This document shows positions 39,312 to 49,404 of a stretch of 64,000 bases of DNA, piece after piece. The notes beneath the pieces were generated by a model. The model saw only the letters and a list, made by a program, of their open reading frames with translations, made no database searches and was not told where the DNA came from. Origin of the DNA: Streptomyces rhizoryzae (GTDB taxonomy: Bacteria > Actinomycetota > Actinomycetes > Streptomycetales > Streptomycetaceae); the NCBI RefSeq assembly GCF_023155275.1, contig NZ_JALMUV010000010.1, positions 62,001-126,000 of the forward strand, read 5' to 3'. Made by a program: the position numbers and the translations under genes. Each line of letters opens with the position of its first letter. The first letter of the stretch is position 1.

Positions 39312-40273
39312 GCGACACCCTCGCCCTGGTGCTGCGGGTCCTCGCCGTCTTCGTCGTCTTTCTGGTCCTCCCGCTGGTCGTCGGTCAGACCGAGCACAAG
39401 GTCATGGCCCATATGCAGGGCCGCCTCGGCCCGATGTACGCGGGCGGCTTCCACGGCTGGGCGCAACTGGTCGCCGACGGCGTCAAGTTCGCGCAGAAGG
39501 AGGACGTCGTCCCGGCCGGCGCCGACCGGCGGATCTTCCAGCTCGCCCCCGCGGTGGCGCTGCTGCCCTACCTCCTGGTCATGATCGCCATCCCGGTGGG
39601 GCCGCACAACGCCGTCGGGCAGGCGCTCGACGCCGGTGTCTTCTTCGCGCTCGCCGTGATGGGCGTCGGCGTGCTCGGCTCCCTGATGGCGGGCTGGGCC
39701 TCGGCGAACAAGTTCTCCCTGCTCGGCGGTCTGCGCACGGCCGCCCAGCTGCTCGCCTACGAGCTGCCGATGCTGCTGGCCGCCGCGTCCGTGGCGATGG
39801 CCGCCGGCACCCTCTCGCTGCCCGGCATCCTCGACGCCTTCCACTGGTGGTGGCTGCCGTGGCAGATCATCGGCGGCGTGGTGTTCTTCACCGCCGGGCT
39901 CGCCGAGCTCCAGCGGCCGCCGTTCGACATGCCGGTCGCCGACTCCGAGATCATCTTCGGCGCCTACACCGAGTACACCGGCCTCCGCTTCGCGCTCTTC
40001 CTGCTCGCCGAGTACGCCGGCATCGTCGTCCTCAGCGCGCTGACCGCGGTGCTCTTCCTCGGCGGCTGGCACGGCCCGTTCGGCGACGCCGGCCTGGGCT
40101 GGCTGTGGACGCTGGTGAAGACCGCGGCGCTCTGCTTCGTCGTCATCTGGCTGCGGGTCACCTACCCGCGGCTGCGCGAGGACCAGCTGCAGAAGCTCGC
40201 CTGGACCGTCCTGATCCCGCTCGCGCTCGTCCAGATCGCCCTCACCGGCATCGTCAAGGTGGTGATCTCCTAA
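39308..40273 (+). CDS. nuoH2: NADH-quinone oxidoreductase subunit H, second copy
   Basis: A 321-residue paralogue of NuoH with about eight transmembrane segments and the quinone-site loop ELQRPPFDMPVADSEI. The early EHKVMAHMQGRLGPMYAG region is conserved. It lacks the long C-terminal tail of NuoH1. Its presence implies that the second complex still has a quinone-tunnel subunit. Confidence 0.94.
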   Translation: MSDTLALVLRVLAVFVVFLVLPLVVGQTEHKVMAHMQGRLGPMYAGGFHGWAQLVADGVKFAQKEDVVPAGADRRIFQLAPAVALLPYLLVMIAIPVGPHNAVGQALDAGVFFALAVMGVGVLGSLMAGWASANKFSLLGGLRTAAQLLAYELPMLLAAASVAMAAGTLSLPGILDAFHWWWLPWQIIGGVVFFTAGLAELQRPPFDMPVADSEIIFGAYTEYTGLRFALFLLAEYAGIVVLSALTAVLFLGGWHGPFGDAGLGWLWTLVKTAALCFVVIWLRVTYPRLREDQLQKLAWTVLIPLALVQIALTGIVKVVIS

Positions 40274-40903
40274 ATGTCCCGCCCGTCGACCGACCACCAC
40301 CCCGCCGCGACGCCCGCCAAGCGGAGCCGCGTCCCCGGTTCCGGCCTGGCCAAGGGCCTGGCCGTCACGCTCCGCACGATGACGCGCAAGACCGTCACCG
40401 CGCAGTACCCGGACGTCCAGCCCGACCTCGCGCCCCGCACCCGCGGCGTCATCGGGCTGTTCGAGGAGAACTGCACGGTCTGCATGCTGTGCGCCCGCGA
40501 GTGCCCCGACTGGTGCATCTACATCGACTCCCACAAGGAGACGGTGCCGCCGGCCGCCCCCGGCGGCCGGGAGCGCAGCCGCAACGTCCTGGACCGCTTC
40601 GCGATCGACTTCGCGCTGTGCATGTACTGCGGGATCTGCATCGAGGTCTGCCCGTTCGACGCGCTGTTCTGGTCCCCGGAGTTCGAGTACGCCGAGACCG
40701 ACATCCGCGACCTCACCCACGAGCGCGACAAGCTGCGCGCGTGGATGTGGACGGTGCCCGAGCCGCCCGCGCTCGATCCGGCGGCCGAGGAGCCCAAGGA
40801 GATCGCCGCGGCCCGCAAGGCCGCGGACAAGCTCGCCGCCCAGCAGGCCGCCGCCGCACCGCGGACCACCGGCACCGACGCACCCCGGGAGGAGGGCACG
40901 TGA
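40274..40903 (+). CDS. nuoI2: NADH-quinone oxidoreductase subunit I, second copy
   Basis: A 209-residue 8Fe ferredoxin-like subunit. The cluster motifs are [12 protein letters not shown] and [12 protein letters not shown]. The C-terminal tail (about 160–209) is Ala/Lys-rich. The ATG directly follows the nuoH2 TAA. With NuoB2 it could pass electrons from a soluble donor such as ferredoxin to quinone. This is an inference, since no NADH module is encoded in this cluster. Confidence 0.94.
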   Translation: MSRPSTDHHPAATPAKRSRVPGSGLAKGLAVTLRTMTRKTVTAQYPDVQPDLAPRTRGVIGLFEENCTVCMLCARECPDWCIYIDSHKETVPPAAPGGRERSRNVLDRFAIDFALCMYCGICIEVCPFDALFWSPEFEYAETDIRDLTHERDKLRAWMWTVPEPPALDPAAEEPKEIAAARKAADKLAAQQAAAAPRTTGTDAPREEGT

Positions 40904-41490
40904 CGCTCGCCGCCGCCGGCCCCGGCTTCCTCTCGCCCACCGGGGTCGAGATCGCCTTCGTCCTCGTCGGCCTCGCCACCCTCGGCGCGGCCCTGCTGAC
41001 CGTCACCACCCGGCAGCTGGTGCACGCCGCCCTGTGGCTGGTGGCCGCCCTCGGCGGGATCGCCGTGGAGTACCTCCTGCTCACCGCGGAGTTCATCGCC
41101 TGGGTGCAGGTGCTGATCTACGTCGGCTCGGTGGTGGTGCTGCTGCTCTTCGGGCTGATGCTCACCAAGGCGCCCATCGGGCCGTCCCCGGACGCCGACT
41201 CGGGCAACCGCTGGGCCGCCGTCACCGTGGCCGGCGCCTCCGCCGCGGCCCTGGTATGGATCGTCGCCGACGCCTTCCGCACCACGTGGATCGACTTCGG
41301 CGGGGCCGTCCAGGGCTCCACCGAGGTCTCCGGGCGCAGCCTGTTCCGCTACTGGGTGCTGCCCTTCGAGGCGCTGTCCGTCCTGCTGCTCGCCGCGCTG
41401 GTCGGCGCGATCGTGCTGTCCCGCCGCACCGGGGCGAAGGGCGCCGCCGAGGCCGTGGCCCCGGGCACCGCCGGGGAGGAGCGGCGCTGA
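40900..41490 (+). CDS. nuoJ2: NADH-quinone oxidoreductase subunit J, second copy
   Basis: A 196-residue paralogue of NuoJ with five hydrophobic segments and the conserved [20 protein letters not shown] helix. GTG 40900 overlaps the nuoI2 stop; the open frame continues far upstream through other genes but is not used. One base is shared with nuoK2. Confidence 0.92.
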   Translation: MTLAAAGPGFLSPTGVEIAFVLVGLATLGAALLTVTTRQLVHAALWLVAALGGIAVEYLLLTAEFIAWVQVLIYVGSVVVLLLFGLMLTKAPIGPSPDADSGNRWAAVTVAGASAAALVWIVADAFRTTWIDFGGAVQGSTEVSGRSLFRYWVLPFEALSVLLLAALVGAIVLSRRTGAKGAAEAVAPGTAGEERR

Positions 41491-41879
41491 TGCACCTGGT
41501 CTACCCGGCGGTCCTGGCCGTCCTCCTCTTCTGCACCGGCCTGTACGGCGTCCTCGCGCGCCGCAACGCCATCCTGGTGCTGATGTCCGTCGAGCTGATG
41601 CTCAACGCCGTCAACCTCAACCTCGTCGCCTTCGACGTCTGGCTGCGCGACACCCTGCACGCCGGCCAGGCCCTCACCCTCTTCACCATCGCCGTCGCCG
41701 CCGCCGAGATCGGCATCGGCCTGGCGATCGTGCTGCTCGTCTACCGCAACCGCGGCAGCTCCGACATCGACCGCCTCCGCGACCTCGCCGAACGCCCGGC
41801 CGGACCGTCCGCTCCGGACGGGTCGGGCAGCGCGGACGGGGCGCCGCGGCCGGACACCGGGGCGGAGGCCACCGCGTGA
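41490..41879 (+). CDS. nuoK2: NADH-quinone oxidoreductase subunit K, second copy
   Basis: A 129-residue paralogue of NuoK. The three helices are present, with the Glu of [12 protein letters not shown] and the Glu of AAAEIGIGL. About 30 residues of polar tail make it longer than the usual 100. It starts at ATG 41490, one base into the nuoJ2 stop, and overlaps nuoL2 by 4 bases. Confidence 0.93.
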   Translation: MHLVYPAVLAVLLFCTGLYGVLARRNAILVLMSVELMLNAVNLNLVAFDVWLRDTLHAGQALTLFTIAVAAAEIGIGLAIVLLVYRNRGSSDIDRLRDLAERPAGPSAPDGSGSADGAPRPDTGAEATA

Positions 41880-43873
41880 CGCTCACCACCACCGCCGTAC
41901 TCGTCCCCCTCCTGCCGTTCCTCGGGGCCGTCGCCGGCTTCCTGACCGGCAGGCGCTCGCCCGGATTCGTCCGGCCGCTGGCCGTCCTGCCGACGCTCGC
42001 CGCGGCCGTGCTGACCGTCGCGGTCGCGGTGGGCCAGGGCGCCGGCCCGGCCACCGACGTCGCCACCCGGCTCACCCCGACCGGTTCGCTCCCCATCGAC
42101 CTCGCGCTGCACATCGACGGCTTCGCCGCGCTGATCGCCGTCCTCGTCGGCACCGTGGCGACCTGCGTGCAGATCTACTCCACGGCGTACCTGCGGGACG
42201 ACCCGCGCTACCCCTCCTACGCCGCGCTGGTCTCGCTCTTCACCTCCGCGATGCTGCTGGTCGTCTACACCGGCGACCTGATGGTGCTGCTGGTCGGCTG
42301 GGAAGTGATGGGCATCTGCTCGTACTTCCTCGTCGGCCACTACTGGGAGACCGAGGCGGCCCGGGCCGCCTCCCTCAAGGCGTTCCTGGTCACCAAGCTC
42401 GGCGACGTCCCCTTCCTGTTCGGCATCTTCGCGCTGGCCGCCGACACCGGGACCTTCCGGATCACCGGCATCCTCGGCCACATCGCCCGCGACGGGCTGC
42501 ACCACCCGACGCTGATCGCGCTGCTGCTGCTGGCCGGCGTCGCGGGCAAGTCCGCGCAGTTCCCGCTGCACACCTGGCTCCCGGACGCGATGGCCGGTCC
42601 GACGCCGGTCTCCGCGCTCATCCACGCCGCGACGATGGTCGCCGCCGGGGTCTACGTCGTCGCCCGCCTCCTGCCGGTCTTCGCCGCCTCCGCCGCGGCG
42701 CTGGTCGTGCTCGCGGTGATGGCCGCGGTGACCATGGTCGGCTCCGCCCTGGCCGCCCTGGCCCAGGACGACATCAAGCGGGTGCTGGCCTATTCGACCG
42801 TCGGCCAGCTCGGCTACATGACCGGCGCGCTGGCCGTCGGCGACCGCGGCGCCGCCGTCTTCCACCTGCTGTCGCACGGTGCGTTCAAGGCCCTCCTCTT
42901 CCTCGGCGCGGGCGTGGTCATCCACGCCGCGGGCACCAACTCGCTCGCCGCCATGTCCCGTACGGGCGGCCTGGCCCGGCGCGTCCCGGACGCCTTCTGG
43001 ACGCTGACCGTCGCGCTGCTCGCGCTCGCCGCCATCCCGCCGTTCGCCGGCTTCTTCTCCAAGGAAGCCGTGCTGGGCGCCGCCGAGCACGCCGCCACCG
43101 GTCACGCCGCCGGCATCCCCGGCGCCGCCGGCTGGACCGTCCTGCTCTCCGGTCTGCTCACCGCCCTCCTCACCGCCGCCTACGCCACCCGGCTGTGGCT
43201 GCTGGCCTTCCGCGGCACCGGCCCCGAGGCCCCCGACCACGGGCCGCAGCCGCTCGCCATGAACGCCGTGCTGTGGGTGCTGTTCGTCCCCACCGTCGGC
43301 TTCGGGCTGACCGCCCCCCTGCTGCCCGCGTGGTTCGACGGGCGCTCCCTGGCGCCGGGTGCCACCACCTCCGTGCTCGGCACCGGCGTCGCCCTCGTCG
43401 GCGGCCTGGTCACCTACGCCGCCTGGCGCCACACCAGCACCCGCGCCGCCCGCGCCCCGCTCGGCGCGGTGGCCGCCGTGCCCGACGTGTCGCCCGCGGT
43501 CGCCGAGGAGGTGGCCATCGACGTGCACACCCCGGCCTACGGCGACATCGCCGGCGCCCCGGACCCGGCCGACCCCGGCCGGCTCCTGCTCGGCCCGCTG
43601 CACCGCCACGCCGCCGCCGGCTTCCACCTCGACGCCGTCTACACCGCGCTGTTCGTCCGGCCCACCCGCGCCGCCGCGACGCTGGTCCGCTTCCTGGACC
43701 ACGCGGTCGTCGACACCTACGTCCGCGGCGCCGGCGCCGCCCCCCGCTGGCTGGGCGCCGCCGTCCGCCGCGCCCAGACCGGGAACGTGCAGACCTACCT
43801 CGGGGCACTGCTGGCCGGCGCGCTCGTGCTGGCCATCGCCGCCGTCCTCGTCGCTACGGGCACGGGAGCCTGA
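41876..43873 (+). CDS. nuoL2: NADH-quinone oxidoreductase subunit L, second copy
   Basis: A 665-residue antiporter-like subunit. The Glu is in [17 protein letters not shown], the Lys/His region is [19 protein letters not shown], and [15 protein letters not shown] marks the second half. A long C-terminal lateral helix region is present. Conservation of these charged residues suggests that it still pumps protons. GTG 41876 overlaps the nuoK2 stop. Confidence 0.94.
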   Translation: MTLTTTAVLVPLLPFLGAVAGFLTGRRSPGFVRPLAVLPTLAAAVLTVAVAVGQGAGPATDVATRLTPTGSLPIDLALHIDGFAALIAVLVGTVATCVQIYSTAYLRDDPRYPSYAALVSLFTSAMLLVVYTGDLMVLLVGWEVMGICSYFLVGHYWETEAARAASLKAFLVTKLGDVPFLFGIFALAADTGTFRITGILGHIARDGLHHPTLIALLLLAGVAGKSAQFPLHTWLPDAMAGPTPVSALIHAATMVAAGVYVVARLLPVFAASAAALVVLAVMAAVTMVGSALAALAQDDIKRVLAYSTVGQLGYMTGALAVGDRGAAVFHLLSHGAFKALLFLGAGVVIHAAGTNSLAAMSRTGGLARRVPDAFWTLTVALLALAAIPPFAGFFSKEAVLGAAEHAATGHAAGIPGAAGWTVLLSGLLTALLTAAYATRLWLLAFRGTGPEAPDHGPQPLAMNAVLWVLFVPTVGFGLTAPLLPAWFDGRSLAPGATTSVLGTGVALVGGLVTYAAWRHTSTRAARAPLGAVAAVPDVSPAVAEEVAIDVHTPAYGDIAGAPDPADPGRLLLGPLHRHAAAGFHLDAVYTALFVRPTRAAATLVRFLDHAVVDTYVRGAGAAPRWLGAAVRRAQTGNVQTYLGALLAGALVLAIAAVLVATGTGA

Positions 43874-43875
43874 CC

Positions 43876-45474
43876 GTGAACCACACCGCCATGCAGCTCC
43901 TCCTCGCGGGCTCCGTCGTCCTCCCCCTCCTCGGCGCGCTCGCCGCGCTGCTGCCGGCCCCGCCCGGCCTGAAGGGGAAGAACCCCGACCAGGCCGTGCT
44001 GCGGCACGGCGTGACCGTCACCGGCGCGGTGCTCGCCGCGACCCTCGCGCTGGCCGCCGGCTTCGACCGCGCTCACCCGGGCCGTATGCAGGCCACCACC
44101 GACCTCAGCTGGATCCCGGCGCTCGGCATCCGCCTGCACCTCGGCGTCGACGGCATCTCGCTCCCCCTCGTCGTCCTGACCGCGCTGCTGACCTTCCTGT
44201 GCGCGCTCTACAGCTACTACGTGATGCCCAAGGGCCCGTCCCCCAAGGCATTCGTGGCGCTGATCCTCGTCCTGGAAGCAGGCACCCTGGCGACCTTCGC
44301 CGTCCAGGACCTGATGCTCTTCTTCCTGGCCTTCGAGACCGTGCTGATCCCGATGTACTTCCTCATCGCCCGCTGGGGCGGTGCCGGCCGCCGGGCGGCG
44401 GCCTGGAAATTCATCCTCTACACGCTGCTCGGCTCCGTCGTGATGCTGCTCGGCCTCCTCCTCATCGGGCTGAAATCCGGCACCTTCGACATGGTCGCAC
44501 TCGCCACTGACAACGGCCCGAAAGCCCAGCTCAGCCACACCGTCCAGCTCCTGGCGGTGCTCACCGTCGGCATCGGACTGGCCGTCAAGTCCCCGATGTG
44601 GCCGCTGCACAGCTGGCTGCCCGACGCCCACACCGCCGCCCCCACCGCCGGTTCGGTGCTGCTGGCCGGCGTCCTGCTGAAGATGGGCACCTACGGCTTC
44701 GTCCGGATCGCCCTGCCCATCACCCCCGACGGCCTGCACACCGTCGCCCCCTACCTGGCCGCGCTGGCCGCCGCCGGCATCCTCTACGGCTCGCTGGCCT
44801 GCCTCGCCCTGGTCCGCACCGGCGCCCGGGGCGACCTCAAGCGCCTGATCGCCTACAGCTCCGTCGGCCACATGGGCTTCGTCCTGCTGGGCATCGCCAC
44901 CATGACCCCCACCGGCGTCAACGGCGCGCTGTTCGCCAACATCGCGCACGGCCTGATCACCGGCCTGCTCTTCTTCCTCGTCGGCGGCCTCAAGGACCGC
45001 CTGGGCAGCACCGACCTGGACACCCTCGCGGGCGCCACCGGCGCCGCCCTCTACGGCCGCGCGCCCCGCTTCGGCGGCCTGCTCGCCTTCGGCGCCGTCG
45101 CCTCCCTCGGCCTGCCCGGCCTGGCCGGCTTCTGGGGCGAGATGCTGGCGATGTTCGGCGCCTTCCACCCGGCCGCCGGCCTCAGCCGCCCCGCCTTCCT
45201 GACCTTCATGGCCCTGGCCGGCCTCGGCACCCTGCTGACCGCCGCCTACCTGCTGCTGGTCGTCCGCCGGGTCTGCATGGGCGGCACCCTGAAGACCGGC
45301 CCCGCGCCACAGGGGACCGCCGGCCCGGCCCCCGCCCTCCCCGACCTCGCGCGCCACGAATACGCGGCCTGGGGCCCCCTCGCCGTCCTCACCGTCCTGG
45401 CCGGACTGTGGCCGGCCGCCCTCCTCGGCCTCACGAACCCGGCCGTCCAGCAGCTCCTCGGAGGCGGTAAGTGA
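43876..45474 (+). CDS. nuoM2: NADH-quinone oxidoreductase subunit M, second copy
   Basis: A 532-residue antiporter-like subunit with FFLAFETVLIPMYFLIARW, VKSPMWPLHSWLPDAHTAAP and LIAYSSVGHMGFVLLGIAT. GTG 43876, two bases after the nuoL2 stop, is chosen; the frame opens further upstream inside nuoL2. It shares one base with nuoN2. Confidence 0.94.
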   Translation: MNHTAMQLLLAGSVVLPLLGALAALLPAPPGLKGKNPDQAVLRHGVTVTGAVLAATLALAAGFDRAHPGRMQATTDLSWIPALGIRLHLGVDGISLPLVVLTALLTFLCALYSYYVMPKGPSPKAFVALILVLEAGTLATFAVQDLMLFFLAFETVLIPMYFLIARWGGAGRRAAAWKFILYTLLGSVVMLLGLLLIGLKSGTFDMVALATDNGPKAQLSHTVQLLAVLTVGIGLAVKSPMWPLHSWLPDAHTAAPTAGSVLLAGVLLKMGTYGFVRIALPITPDGLHTVAPYLAALAAAGILYGSLACLALVRTGARGDLKRLIAYSSVGHMGFVLLGIATMTPTGVNGALFANIAHGLITGLLFFLVGGLKDRLGSTDLDTLAGATGAALYGRAPRFGGLLAFGAVASLGLPGLAGFWGEMLAMFGAFHPAAGLSRPAFLTFMALAGLGTLLTAAYLLLVVRRVCMGGTLKTGPAPQGTAGPAPALPDLARHEYAAWGPLAVLTVLAGLWPAALLGLTNPAVQQLLGGGK

Positions 45475-47009
45475 TGTCCCAGGCCACCTCGCTGGTCCAG
45501 TCCGTCGACTGGCTCGCCATCGCCCCGCCCACCCTCGCCGCGGCCACCGGCCTGGTCGTCCTGGTCGCCGACCTCTTCCTGCCCGCCGCCCGCAAGCCCC
45601 TGCTGGGCTGGTTCTCGACCGCCGGCCTGGCTGCCGCGGCGCTCCTGCTGCTGCCCCTCCTGGACGGCCACCGGCGCACCTTCTGCCTGACCGGCACCCC
45701 CCAGGCGTGCAGCTACGCCGCCGATCACTTCGCGCTGGCCGTCCAGTTCCTGGTCCTGGCCGGCGCCCTGCTGACGGCCCTGCTGTCCATCGACACCGTC
45801 AAGGACCACGGCCTGCCCGCCGGCGAGTACTGGTTCCTGCTGCTGTCCTCCGCCGCCGGCGCGGCCCTGCTGCCCGCCGCCCGGGACCTGGCCACCCTGG
45901 TCATCGCCCTGGAGGTCGCCTCGCTGCCCGCCTTCGCCCTGGTCGGCCTGCGGCGCGGCGACCGGCTCTCCTCCGAGGCGGCGCTGAAGTTCTTCCTCTC
46001 CTCGGTGGCCGCCACCGCCGTGATGCTCCTCGGCGTGAGCTTCGTCTACGCCGCCACCGGGAGCCTGCACCTGACCCGGGTGGCGCACGCCCTGACCGCC
46101 CTCCCGGACCCCCGCCTGGCCACCCTGGCCGGCGCCGGCGTCGCGCTCACCCTGGTCGGCTTCGCCTTCAAGACCGCCGCCGCCCCCTTCCACTTCTGGG
46201 TCCCCGACACCTACGTGGGCGCGCCGCTGCCGATCGCCGCGTACCTCTCGGTCGTCGGCAAGGCCGTCGGCTTCTCCGGCCTGATCCTCGTCACCGTCCA
46301 GGGCTTCCCGTCCTACGCGCACGTCTGGGGCCCGGCGCTGGCCGTGCTCGCCGCGCTCACCATGACCACCGGCAACGCCGCCGCGCTCCGCCAGGACCCG
46401 GCCCGCCCCCGTGGCGCGATCCGCCTGCTCGCCTGGTCCTCCATCGGCCAGGCCGGCTACCTCCTGGTCCCGATCGCCGCGGCCGGCTACGCCCACGACC
46501 CGGCGCACGCCATCGGCGCCACCGTCGCCTACGCCCTGATGTACGCGGCGGTGAACCTCGGCGCCTTCGCGGCCGTCGCCCTGGTGGCCCGCACCAGCCC
46601 CGCCAACCGCCTCGCCGACTACCGGGGCCTCTACCACCGCCGCCCCCTGGTGGCGCTCGCCCTGGGCTTCTTCCTGCTGTGCCTGGCGGGCCTGCCGCCG
46701 GGCGTCATCGGCCTGTTCGCCAAGGTCACGGTCTTCTCCGCGGCGGTCGACGCCGGCCTGGGCTGGCTCGCCGTCGTCATGGCCGTCAACGTGGTGATCG
46801 CGCTCTACTACTACCTCCAGTGGACCGCGGCCCTCTTCCGGCCCGCCGAGGCCCCCGCCGAGGGCACCGCCGGCGAGCCCGCCGACCGGTCCCGCCCCCG
46901 GATCCCGGCCGCCCTGGGCACCGCCCTGGCCCTGGCCACCGTCCTCGGCGTGGCCCTCTCCGGCGCCCCCCAGCTGGTCCTCCGCTTCGCCGCCGGCGCC
47001 CTCCTGTAA
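45474..47009 (+). CDS. nuoN2: NADH-quinone oxidoreductase subunit N, second copy
   Basis: A 511-residue antiporter-like subunit and the last gene of the second nuo cluster. It has LVIALEVASLPAFALVGLR with the conserved Glu, FKTAAAPFHFWVPDTYVGAP and LLAWSSIGQAGYLLVP. ATG 45474 overlaps the nuoM2 TGA by one base; GTG 45471 would add one Met. The nuoL2, M2 and N2 genes together supply three pump modules. Confidence 0.94.
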   Translation: MSQATSLVQSVDWLAIAPPTLAAATGLVVLVADLFLPAARKPLLGWFSTAGLAAAALLLLPLLDGHRRTFCLTGTPQACSYAADHFALAVQFLVLAGALLTALLSIDTVKDHGLPAGEYWFLLLSSAAGAALLPAARDLATLVIALEVASLPAFALVGLRRGDRLSSEAALKFFLSSVAATAVMLLGVSFVYAATGSLHLTRVAHALTALPDPRLATLAGAGVALTLVGFAFKTAAAPFHFWVPDTYVGAPLPIAAYLSVVGKAVGFSGLILVTVQGFPSYAHVWGPALAVLAALTMTTGNAAALRQDPARPRGAIRLLAWSSIGQAGYLLVPIAAAGYAHDPAHAIGATVAYALMYAAVNLGAFAAVALVARTSPANRLADYRGLYHRRPLVALALGFFLLCLAGLPPGVIGLFAKVTVFSAAVDAGLGWLAVVMAVNVVIALYYYLQWTAALFRPAEAPAEGTAGEPADRSRPRIPAALGTALALATVLGVALSGAPQLVLRFAAGALL

Positions 47010-47144
47010 GCCGCGGCACGCCCCGCGCGGGCACCCGTACGGCCGTACCGCCGCTCCACCCCACCGCGGCACCCCGCCCGCCCCCGGGCGCGCGGGGGCC
47101 GGGGAACCACCCCTCTCCCTCTCGCGTTGACCAGGGAGTAAGGG

Positions 47145-47160
47145 TCCACTGGAGAGTGGA
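47145..47160. promoter_or_regulatory. Palindrome TCCACTGGAGAGTGGA upstream of htpX
   Basis: A perfect inverted repeat with 6-bp arms and a 4-base centre lies 48 bp before the htpX start. TTGACC (47127–47132), a possible −35, is just upstream, so a bound protein would sit on the promoter. The regulator is unknown. Confidence 0.4.
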
Positions 47161-47207
47161 GAAACGAAGCCAAGGGTTCCCCTGCCGCACCATTTGGAGG
47201 GCGTACC

Positions 47208-48074
47208 GTGCACCGCCGGCACAACGGGCTCAGGACCGCCGTACTCCTCGGAGGACTGTCCGCACTCATCATCGTCATCGGCAGCTTCTTCGGCCGTACG
47301 GGCCTGATCGCCGCGGTCCTCGTCGCCGTGGGCACCAACGCCTACGCGTACTGGAACAGCGACAAGCTCGCCCTGCGCGCGATGCGGGCCCGCCCGGTCA
47401 GCGAGTTCGAGGCGCCCCAGCTCTACCGCATGGTCCGCGAGCTCTCCACGGCCGCCCGCCAGCCCATGCCGCGCCTGTACATCTCCCCGACCCAGGCGCC
47501 CAACGCCTTCGCTACCGGCCGCAACCCCCGCAACGCCGCGGTCTGCTGCACCGACGGCATCCTCCGGATCCTCGACGAGCGCGAGCTGCGCGGCGTCATC
47601 GGCCATGAGCTCAGCCACGTCTACAACCGCGACATCCTCATCTCCTCGGTGGCCGGCGCCCTGGCCTCCATCGTGATGTTCCTGGTGAACTTCGCCTGGC
47701 TGATCCCCATAGGCCGCTCGGAGGACGACGAGGGCCCCGGCCTGGTCGGCATGGTGCTCATCATGCTCCTCGGCCCGGTCGCGGCCTCCCTGATCCAGCT
47801 CGCCGTCAGCCGCTCCCGCGAGTACCAGGCCGACGCCTCCGGCGCCCAGCTCACCGGCGACCCGCTGGCCCTCGCCTCCGCCCTGCGCAAACTGGAGATC
47901 GGCACCCAGCAGCTCCCGCTGCCCCCCGAGCCGCGCCTGGAGACCGCCGGCCACATGATGATCGCCAACCCGTTCCGCCCCGGCGAGGGCCTCTCCCGCC
48001 TCTTCTCCACCCACCCGCCGATGCCCGACCGCATCGCCCGGCTGGAGCGCATGGCCGGCCGCCACCGGCCCTGA
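47208..48074 (+). CDS. htpX: Membrane zinc metalloprotease HtpX
   Basis: A 288-residue M48-family membrane protease for quality control of membrane proteins. It has two N-terminal hydrophobic helices, the zinc site HELSH (in [15 protein letters not shown]), two further helices (about 155–205) and the third ligand region [11 protein letters not shown]. The length is typical. GTG 47208 follows GGAGGG. Its position right after nuoN2 suits a membrane-stress or assembly role, though it has its own upstream region with a palindrome. Confidence 0.95.
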   Translation: MHRRHNGLRTAVLLGGLSALIIVIGSFFGRTGLIAAVLVAVGTNAYAYWNSDKLALRAMRARPVSEFEAPQLYRMVRELSTAARQPMPRLYISPTQAPNAFATGRNPRNAAVCCTDGILRILDERELRGVIGHELSHVYNRDILISSVAGALASIVMFLVNFAWLIPIGRSEDDEGPGLVGMVLIMLLGPVAASLIQLAVSRSREYQADASGAQLTGDPLALASALRKLEIGTQQLPLPPEPRLETAGHMMIANPFRPGEGLSRLFSTHPPMPDRIARLERMAGRHRP

Positions 48075-48172
48075 CCCCGCCCGGCCGGCCCCCGCGGTGC
48101 AACGTTTTCCGTGGTCGGCGGCGTCTAGGACGGCGGAACACCCATCGCCCCGCCCCTGGAAGGCTGCCGCTC

Positions 48173-48565
48173 ATGAAGTTCGTCCTCAACATCATCTGGC
48201 TGGTTCTCAGCGGCTTCTGGATGGCACTCGGCTACGTCCTGGCGGGCCTGATCTGCTGCATCCTGATCATCACGATCCCGTTCGGCATCGCGTCCTTCCG
48301 GATCGCCGGGTACGCCCTGGTGCCGTTCGGCCGGACGACCGTCGAGCGGCGGGACGCCGGCGCCGGCTCGGTGATCGGCAACGTGATCTGGATCATCTTC
48401 GCGGGCTGGTGGCTGGCGCTGGGCCACATCGTCACCGGTCTGGCCCTGTGCGTGACGATCATCGGCATCCCGTTCGGCATCGCCAACTTCAAGATGATCC
48501 CGATCTCCCTGCTCCCGCTGGGCCGCGAGATCGTCCCCACCGACCAGCCCTTCGCCACCCGCTGA
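48173..48565 (+). CDS. YccF-family inner membrane protein
   Basis: A 130-residue membrane protein with two copies of the YccF-type unit. Each has a hydrophobic pair of helices ending in IPFGIASFRIAGYAL or IPFGIANFKMIPISL, followed by a Pro-Phe-Gly or Pro-Leu-Gly-R segment. The function of the family is not established. It has its own start (ATG 48173) and is followed by a strong hairpin. Confidence 0.9.
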   Translation: MKFVLNIIWLVLSGFWMALGYVLAGLICCILIITIPFGIASFRIAGYALVPFGRTTVERRDAGAGSVIGNVIWIIFAGWWLALGHIVTGLALCVTIIGIPFGIANFKMIPISLLPLGREIVPTDQPFATR

Positions 48566-48593
48566 CCGCACCGCGGACCGGCGGCCGGCGCGC

Positions 48594-48633
48594 GGAAAGG
48601 GGCCGGGGAGCGTGTGCTCCCCGGCCCCTTTCC
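48594..48633. terminator. Strong bidirectional hairpin terminator
   Basis: A perfect 18-bp inverted repeat (48594–48611 against 48616–48633) with a GTGT loop lies between the ends of the rightward YccF gene and the leftward repeat lipoprotein gene. The lower stem has AAA opposite TTT, giving a short T-run on either strand. Confidence 0.9.
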
Positions 48634-48662
48634 GGCCTCCCCTGTGCGCCGGGCGCCCCTAG

Positions 48663-49265
48663 CTAGTGCTGGACCGCCGGGCAGCGACCGGTGTCCGCGC
48701 CGATGGAGTTGATCTCGGCGTTGGACCGCGGGTCACCCGCGTAGTTGATCTGGTTCGTGCAGCTCACCCCGGGCTTCTTGGGAGTGCCGGACGCGGCGCT
48801 GCCGCCCTTCTGGGGCGCCGGGCAGTGGCCGGTGTCCGCGCCGATGGAGTTGATCTCGGCGTTGGAGCGCGGGTCGCCGGCGTAGTTGATCCGGTCCGTG
48901 CAGCGCTCCCCGGACTTCTTCGGGGTGCCCGCCGCCGTGCCGCTCCCCTTCTGGACGGCCGGGCAGTGACCGGTCCTGTCGCCGATGGAGTTGATCTCGG
49001 CGTTGGACCGGGGGTCGCCCGCGTAGTTGATCCGGTCGGTGCACCGCTTCCCGGACGTCGCCGCGGCGCCCGCCGGCGCGCTGTCGGCGGCGCCCTGGGC
49101 GGCCTTGCCCGGGGCGGGGGAGTCCTGGGTGCGCACCGACGAGGCGGGCGCGGACGCGGCGCTGCCGCCGCCTCCCTGGCAGGCGGTGAGCCCGAACGCG
49201 GCGACGGCGATTACCGCCGCGGCGGCGGCGTTGCGGGCATGGCGGAATGCGGTGCGGTGCGACAT
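48663..49265 (-). CDS. Lipoprotein with three two-cysteine repeats
   Basis: A 200-residue lipoprotein. The signal ends AVAAFGLTAC, with Cys29 as the lipidation site. After a Gly/Ala/Ser-rich linker come three nearly identical 27-residue units at 75–101, 122–148 and 169–195, each starting CT(D/N) and ending CP(A), with the core INYAGDPRSNAEINSIG. The units repeat every 47 residues, joined by linkers that contain GTPKK before units 2 and 3. The paired Cys in each unit probably form a disulfide outside the membrane. I do not recognise the repeat as a named domain. ATG 49265 is the natural start; upstream frame sequence is not protein-like. Confidence 0.85.
   Translation of the reverse strand: MSHRTAFRHARNAAAAAVIAVAAFGLTACQGGGGSAASAPASSVRTQDSPAPGKAAQGAADSAPAGAAATSGKRCTDRINYAGDPRSNAEINSIGDRTGHCPAVQKGSGTAAGTPKKSGERCTDRINYAGDPRSNAEINSIGADTGHCPAPQKGGSAASGTPKKPGVSCTNQINYAGDPRSNAEINSIGADTGRCPAVQH
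48681..49043 (-). repeat. Three tandem 141-bp units encoding the CT-x-INYAGDPRSN repeat
   Basis: The conserved 81-bp cores lie at 48963–49043, 48822–48902 and 48681–48761, exactly 141 bp apart. Near-identity at DNA level points to recent duplication or ongoing gene conversion. Confidence 0.9.
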
Positions 49266-49404
49266 GTTCTTCCCCCGGGTCTCTCGACGTGGTGTTGCGG
49301 GCTCCTGGGAACGAGACTGCCGCCCCCCGCTGACGCTCCGCCGCCGTCCGGCTAACGCCTCACTAACGCCCGCGCCGGCCTCCCTCGGGCGGGCGCCCGC
49401 GAAC

